5,597 bases of DNA from Candidatus Obscuribacterales bacterium. Lineage in GTDB: Bacteria > Cyanobacteriota > Vampirovibrionia > Obscuribacterales > Obscuribacteraceae. Under the pieces are notes generated by a model. That model had not been told where the DNA came from. It worked only from the letters and a program-made list of their open reading frames with translations, and ran no database searches. Below, piece by piece: positions 1 through 5,597 of this stretch. The stretch spans positions 1-5,597 of the forward strand of contig JAKFVJ010000424.1 in NCBI GenBank assembly GCA_021732245.1, given 5' to 3'. Numbering within the stretch: position 1 is the first letter of the stretch; the number at the start of each line of letters is the position of its first letter. The position numbers and the translations under genes are program-made.

Positions 1-641
1 GAGTACTTGCCCTGCTCGCGATAGAAGTCGCCAATTTTATTGAGGTGGTTTGCCGAATCAGGATGATCGGCTCCTTGCTTCTTCTCAATATTCTCAGCCT
101 GGTTGGTTACATGCTTTGGCACTACTTCGTCTTTTTCTGCACCGTTAGAGAGCCAATTCACAATATCGGATTGATGACGCGCAGTGTAGCCATTGCCCAT
201 TTCCTTGTCGATAATCACGCCGGCTTTATTGTATTGTTCGGCTGCCAAATCATATTTGCGCTCGCTCTCGTACATGCGAGCCAAGTTGACCATTGAGCGA
301 GCGGTCGTAAGATCGTCTCCTACCACGTCCTGGCGCAGACCTATGGCTTCTTTGTAGTAAGCCTCGGCCTCAGCATGCTTTCCCTGCTTCTCATAAACTT
401 CTGCCATGTGCCCTTTGACGGTGGCGAGATCCTTATCCTGGTGCCCACCTTCAACTAGCTTCTCCTCCGTCTGCTTGAGAATAGTTTCGGCTTCGTCGAG
501 CCTGCCGTCTCGCAGCGCTTGGACCCCTTGCTCGTTCGACTTTTCCCATTCAACATCTTCGGCGAAAGCCGGAAAACTGTAGCCGAGCAGGCAAACACTC
601 AAGGCAACAGTGAGCTTTAGTTGTTTGGTTGTCCAAGGCAT
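1..641 (-). CDS. Exported TPR-repeat protein, kinesin-light-chain-like (3' end outside window)
   Basis: The reverse strand is open without a stop from position 641 to the window edge, giving 213 codons of a protein whose C-terminus is missing. The start at 641 is preferred because GAGGAG lies 7 nt upstream (649-654). An in-frame ATG at 656 overlaps that ribosome binding site and has only a weak one itself. Residues 1-27 look like a Sec signal peptide: Lys6 and Lys9, a hydrophobic core around 10-22, and an Ala-Phe-Ala cleavage site before Glu28. The mature part is helical and hydrophilic, with TPR-like units at roughly 33-62, 76-105 and 118-147, and another starting near 195. The units resemble the 42-residue kinesin-light-chain type (for example 'AEVYEKQGKHAEAEAYYKEA', then 'LARMYESERKYDLAAEQYNK'). 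TPRs bind proteins, so a role as a periplasmic or surface scaffold is inferred; no enzyme domain is visible and no specific function can be given. Confidence 0.88.
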   Translation of the reverse strand, partial: MPWTTKQLKLTVALSVCLLGYSFPAFAEDVEWEKSNEQGVQALRDGRLDEAETILKQTEEKLVEGGHQDKDLATVKGHMAEVYEKQGKHAEAEAYYKEAIGLRQDVVGDDLTTARSMVNLARMYESERKYDLAAEQYNKAGVIIDKEMGNGYTARHQSDIVNWLSNGAEKDEVVPKHVTNQAENIEKKQGADHPDSANHLNKIGDFYREQGKY

Positions 642-648
642 ACAAATG

Positions 649-654
649 CTCCTC
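649..654 (-). promoter_or_regulatory. Ribosome binding site of the TPR gene
   Basis: GAGGAG on the minus strand sits 7 nt before the ATG at 641. It is a near-perfect Shine-Dalgarno sequence and decides the start in favour of 641 over the in-frame ATG at 656, which it overlaps. Confidence 0.75.
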
Positions 655-683
655 ATATCTTTCATTTTCCCACATACACTTTG

Positions 684-696
684 CAAGCTGAGCTTG
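684..696. promoter_or_regulatory. Perfect 6+1+6 palindrome, candidate operator
   Basis: CAAGCT-G-AGCTTG is a perfect inverted repeat with a one-base centre, located in the divergent intergenic region. It overlaps the TTGCAA that could serve as a -35 box for metH. Its symmetry and location fit a dimeric repressor or activator site able to act on both genes. Chance occurrence cannot be excluded from one copy, and no regulator is encoded in the window. Confidence 0.3.
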
Positions 697-724
697 GGCG
701 GTCTAGTTTTACAGAAGTTAATTC

Positions 725-764
725 TGGCGCAATAGATGGCATCTGTGTGGCTGGACTAGCGCCA
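725..764 (+). other. Possible hairpin in the metH leader
   Basis: TGGCGC (725-730) can pair perfectly with GCGCCA (759-764), enclosing a smaller AGAT-GGC-ATCT hairpin (734-744). Further on, CCTG (783-786) can pair with CAGG (793-796), which includes part of the metH ribosome binding site. Together these could form a structured 5' leader if transcription starts upstream of about 725. The stems are short and no known riboswitch class was recognised, so this is only a weak structural suggestion. Confidence 0.2.
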
Positions 765-793
765 ATTGACTTAAGATTATTGCCTGTAGGCGC

Positions 794-800
794 AGGTGGA
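794..800 (+). promoter_or_regulatory. Ribosome binding site of metH
   Basis: AGGTGGA ends 8 nt before the GTG at 809 and differs by one base from the AGGAGG consensus. An in-frame TGA at 767-769 with no other start codon between it and 809 leaves GTG 809 as the only reasonable start that keeps the full N-terminus. Confidence 0.65.
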
Positions 801-808
801 CATTTGCC

Positions 809-4339
<3,531 letters not shown>

Positions 4340-4350
4340 TTCCGAGTCAT

Positions 4351-4430
4351 GTCATTCTGAGGAGCAGCCCCGCTGCGACGAAGAATCTCACTGCTAAAGT
4401 TACGAGATTCTTCGCTTCGCTCAGAATGAC
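4351..4430. repeat. Dispersed palindromic repeat ('GTCATTCTGA / GAAGAATCTC' type)
   Basis: GTCATTCTGA (4351-4360) is the exact reverse complement of TCAGAATGAC (4421-4430). Inside, GAAGAATCTC (4380-4389) exactly complements GAGATTCTTC (4404-4413), leaving a 14-nt loop. A third small hairpin, GCAGC-CCC-GCTGC (4364-4376), sits in the left half, so the element can fold as a branched, cloverleaf-like structure. The core words match a short intergenic repeat found in many copies in diverse bacterial genomes; its spurious translations read '..FFASLRMT' on one strand and 'RHSERSEESR' on the other, and both appear here. It is probably a non-autonomous REP- or MITE-like element. It starts 11 bp after the metH stop and could affect mRNA stability or coupling of the two genes. 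No T-run follows, so it is not a standard terminator. Confidence 0.85.
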
Positions 4431-5088
4431 GTGTCGTAGGATTATGCTGTTTACCATTCTTTGTCTTAGTCTGACTCCTGTTACGGCTCAGCCGTACTTG
4501 GGTGGTGAGCATGCAAAAGTCAGAACTAATTGGCGTGTACCCGATAAGTTGCGCGTTGGCGATGCCGCTCCGGATTTCAAACTCAAGACTAAGGACTTCA
4601 CTCGCGAAGTAGAACTTTCGTCCTTCAAGGGCAAGCGCCCTGTTGTTTTGATATTTGGAAGTTATAGTTGTCCATCATTCCGCAGTCAAGCAGGACTATT
4701 TGAAGAGATGTCCGCTGAGTATAAGGACAGAGCGGAATTCTTTATTGTCTACATAAGAGAGTCTAACGCAGTAGGCGGTGCGCCTTCGTCTATCAATGAT
4801 CGCGAAGGAATATCGGTTAAAGATCCCCAGGATTATTTACAGAGAACTGAAGTGGCAAAGCTTGGATGCTCAGCTCTAAATATTCAGACGCCTTGCCTGG
4901 TAGATAGAATTGATGACGCGGTGGCAGAAGCATACTCTGCATGGCCGGATCGAATTTACATAGTCGATACTGATGGACAAATCGCCTTTGTTGGAAAACC
5001 TGGACCATCAGGTTTTGCGCAGGCTGTGCAGTCTACGGATGCGTGGCTTAAGAGAGAGTTTGTGAAACCTAGAAGCGCTCGCCTTTGA
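4426..5088 (+). CDS. Exported thioredoxin-fold protein, iodothyronine-deiodinase-like family (Cys in place of Sec)
   Basis: From the ATG at 4426 the product has 220 residues: an Arg-Arg n-region, a hydrophobic core and a 'VTA' cleavage site before Gln22, then a redoxin-like domain. 'VGDAAPDFKL' (44-53) and 'RPVVLIFGSYSCPSF' (71-85) resemble AhpC/TSA folds. 'FFIVYIRES' (105-113), the Cys-Leu-Val-Asp segment (157-160), 'AYSAWPDRIYIVD' (169-181) and 'GKPGPSGF' (190-197) match the deiodinase pattern, for example mammalian 'LYAALPERLYII' and 'GKSGPW' as recalled. Cys82 (TGT, 4669-4671) stands where animal enzymes have selenocysteine; Cys157 corresponds to a conserved second cysteine. A thiol redox or peroxidase role outside the cytoplasm is likely; iodothyronine is unlikely as substrate. 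The start is uncertain. ATG 4336 overlaps the metH stop but would translate the palindromic repeat; 4426 lies at the repeat's end and gives the best signal peptide but lacks a clear ribosome binding site; 4444 has GTAGGA only 2 nt away. Confidence 0.8.
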   Translation: MTCRRIMLFTILCLSLTPVTAQPYLGGEHAKVRTNWRVPDKLRVGDAAPDFKLKTKDFTREVELSSFKGKRPVVLIFGSYSCPSFRSQAGLFEEMSAEYKDRAEFFIVYIRESNAVGGAPSSINDREGISVKDPQDYLQRTEVAKLGCSALNIQTPCLVDRIDDAVAEAYSAWPDRIYIVDTDGQIAFVGKPGPSGFAQAVQSTDAWLKREFVKPRSARL

Positions 5089-5597
5089 TCTTATTGAGAG
5101 CACTAATTAATTCCTGGAAGCCCACTTCGTTTGGATCGCGCTCCAGCATGCCATTATCCGTTTGCTTAATCCCCATGGCTTGGAAAATTATTTGTTCCAG
5201 CGCAGGGTCTAAGTCGGGATTCATGTCCGTTGGTCGTATTATGTTGCGAAGCGGACTTAGAAAATACTGCCCGACGCTCTCGTAGGCTGCTATCCATTGG
5301 TCAAGCGATTCGCCGATAATGGCTTGGTTGGTTTGCTGGAATTGCAGTGGGTGGCTTTTGACGGCTGCCTCCCAGAGCATTATGCCGAAAGCCATTCTGT
5401 CGTTGGGTTCCATACATGGATAGTAAAAGCAATTCGTGATTGCGCAATCCAGATCCGGACCTTCCTCGCAGTTGAGTGAGCCAAAGTAGCCGGAGTCGGT
5501 TAGTTTGATGCCCGAATCAGTTATTAGAATATTGTCTGGTCTAATATCACCGTGATATTCATATGTGGTCCTGGATAGTTCGTCCAAATGGCTGGCG
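5069..5597 (-). CDS. Ser/Thr protein kinase, C-terminal part (5' end outside window)
   Basis: The frame is open from the window's right edge to TAG at 5069-5071, giving the last 175 or so residues. It begins just before the kinase catalytic loop. 'HGDIRPDNILI' (motif codons 5531-5554 for HGDIRPDN) matches HRDxKPxN with the catalytic Asp and the Asn kept, Arg of HRD replaced by Gly, and Lys replaced by Arg. 'DSG' (5489-5497) replaces DFG and keeps the Mg-binding Asp. 'DRMAFGIMLWE' matches the subdomain IX 'DVWSFGxxLWE' helix, and the final part ('LEQIIFQAM', then 'FQELISALNKI') matches the C-lobe end of bacterial eukaryote-like kinases. The activation segment holds four cysteines spaced CX7CX4CX4C (5414-5470). 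The protein ends directly after the kinase C-lobe, so any extra domains must be N-terminal. Catalytic activity is plausible but not assured, since the ATP-binding lobe is not visible. A TTG at 5587 is not a start, because homology continues upstream. The 3' end overlaps the convergent deiodinase-like gene by 20 bp. Confidence 0.8.
   Translation of the reverse strand, partial: ASHLDELSRTTYEYHGDIRPDNILITDSGIKLTDSGYFGSLNCEEGPDLDCAITNCFYYPCMEPNDRMAFGIMLWEAAVKSHPLQFQQTNQAIIGESLDQWIAAYESVGQYFLSPLRNIIRPTDMNPDLDPALEQIIFQAMGIKQTDNGMLERDPNEVGFQELISALNKIKGERF

Larger units (their letters stand above)
642..808. other. Divergent intergenic region between the TPR gene and metH
   Basis: This gap of about 167 bp must hold the promoters for both divergent genes. 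No strong sigma-70 promoter stands out. The best plus-strand candidate is TTGCAA (681-686), 17 nt, then TAGTTT (704-709); its -10 is poor. A second is TGGACT (752-757), 17 nt, then GATTAT (775-780), with a leader of only about 20 nt. The gap also holds a 13-bp palindrome and two possible hairpins, listed separately. I looked for cobalamin and SAM riboswitch signatures such as a B12 box and did not recognise any. Short open frames crossing the gap are extensions of shadows of metH or the TPR gene. Confidence 0.7.

Noticed and set aside
45..296. Plus-strand open frame with hydrophobic residues
   Set aside because: It is antisense to the well-supported TPR gene and has no ribosome binding site or recognisable domain.
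642..808. Cobalamin or SAM riboswitch upstream of metH
   Set aside because: No B12-box-like or SAM-I core sequence was recognised, and the gap is short for a full cobalamin riboswitch. Only weak hairpins are present.
4351..4430. Repeat as a rho-independent terminator for metH
   Set aside because: No run of T follows the right arm; the next bases are mixed, and the structure is branched rather than a simple GC-rich hairpin.
4669..4671. Selenocysteine codon in the deiodinase-like gene
   Set aside because: The codon is TGT (Cys), not TGA, so no recoding is needed.
5085..5479. Two short plus-strand open frames near the right end
   Set aside because: Both are antisense to the kinase gene and carry no recognisable features.
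5069..5587. TTG at 5587 as the start of a short standalone protein
   Set aside because: The frame stays open to the window edge, and the product would begin inside a kinase domain without its ATP-binding lobe; it is the tail of a longer gene.

Overview
The window holds parts or all of four protein genes in bacterial DNA of balanced base composition. From left to right they are: a secreted TPR-repeat protein (minus strand, 3' end outside the window); a complete cobalamin-dependent methionine synthase, metH (plus strand, 1176 residues, GTG start); a small exported thioredoxin-fold protein of the iodothyronine-deiodinase-like family (plus strand); and the C-terminal part of a eukaryote-like Ser/Thr protein kinase (minus strand, N-terminus outside the window). 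No RNA genes, CRISPR arrays, transposases or classical riboswitches were seen.

The TPR gene and metH are divergent. They share a gap of about 170 bp that contains a perfect 6+1+6 palindrome and a possible structured leader ahead of metH. metH and the deiodinase-like gene are co-directional. Between them lies an 80-bp inverted repeat built on the dispersed 'GTCATTCTGA...GAAGAATCTC' type, and this repeat stays open in the frame of the downstream gene and obscures its true start. The deiodinase-like gene and the kinase gene are convergent, and their last 20 bp overlap.

The mix of an exported kinesin-light-chain-like TPR protein, a Ser/Thr kinase, and a MetH of the type with 'CTAYVGRDE', 'LKQRIIDGNR' and 'PPFWGSRV' segments recalls non-photosynthetic Cyanobacteriota (Vampirovibrionia, Obscuribacterales-like). 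That assignment is inference from gene style only. Chloroflexota, Armatimonadota or other environmental phyla remain possible.

Functionally, metH is the core gene: it regenerates methionine from homocysteine using 5-methyl-tetrahydrofolate and cobalamin. The downstream exported thiol protein may be co-transcribed with it, but no biochemical link is evident. The most unusual items are the deiodinase-like protein with Cys in the selenocysteine position, the repeat fused in frame to its N-terminus, and the kinase fragment with non-canonical HGD and DSG motifs and four cysteines in its activation segment.
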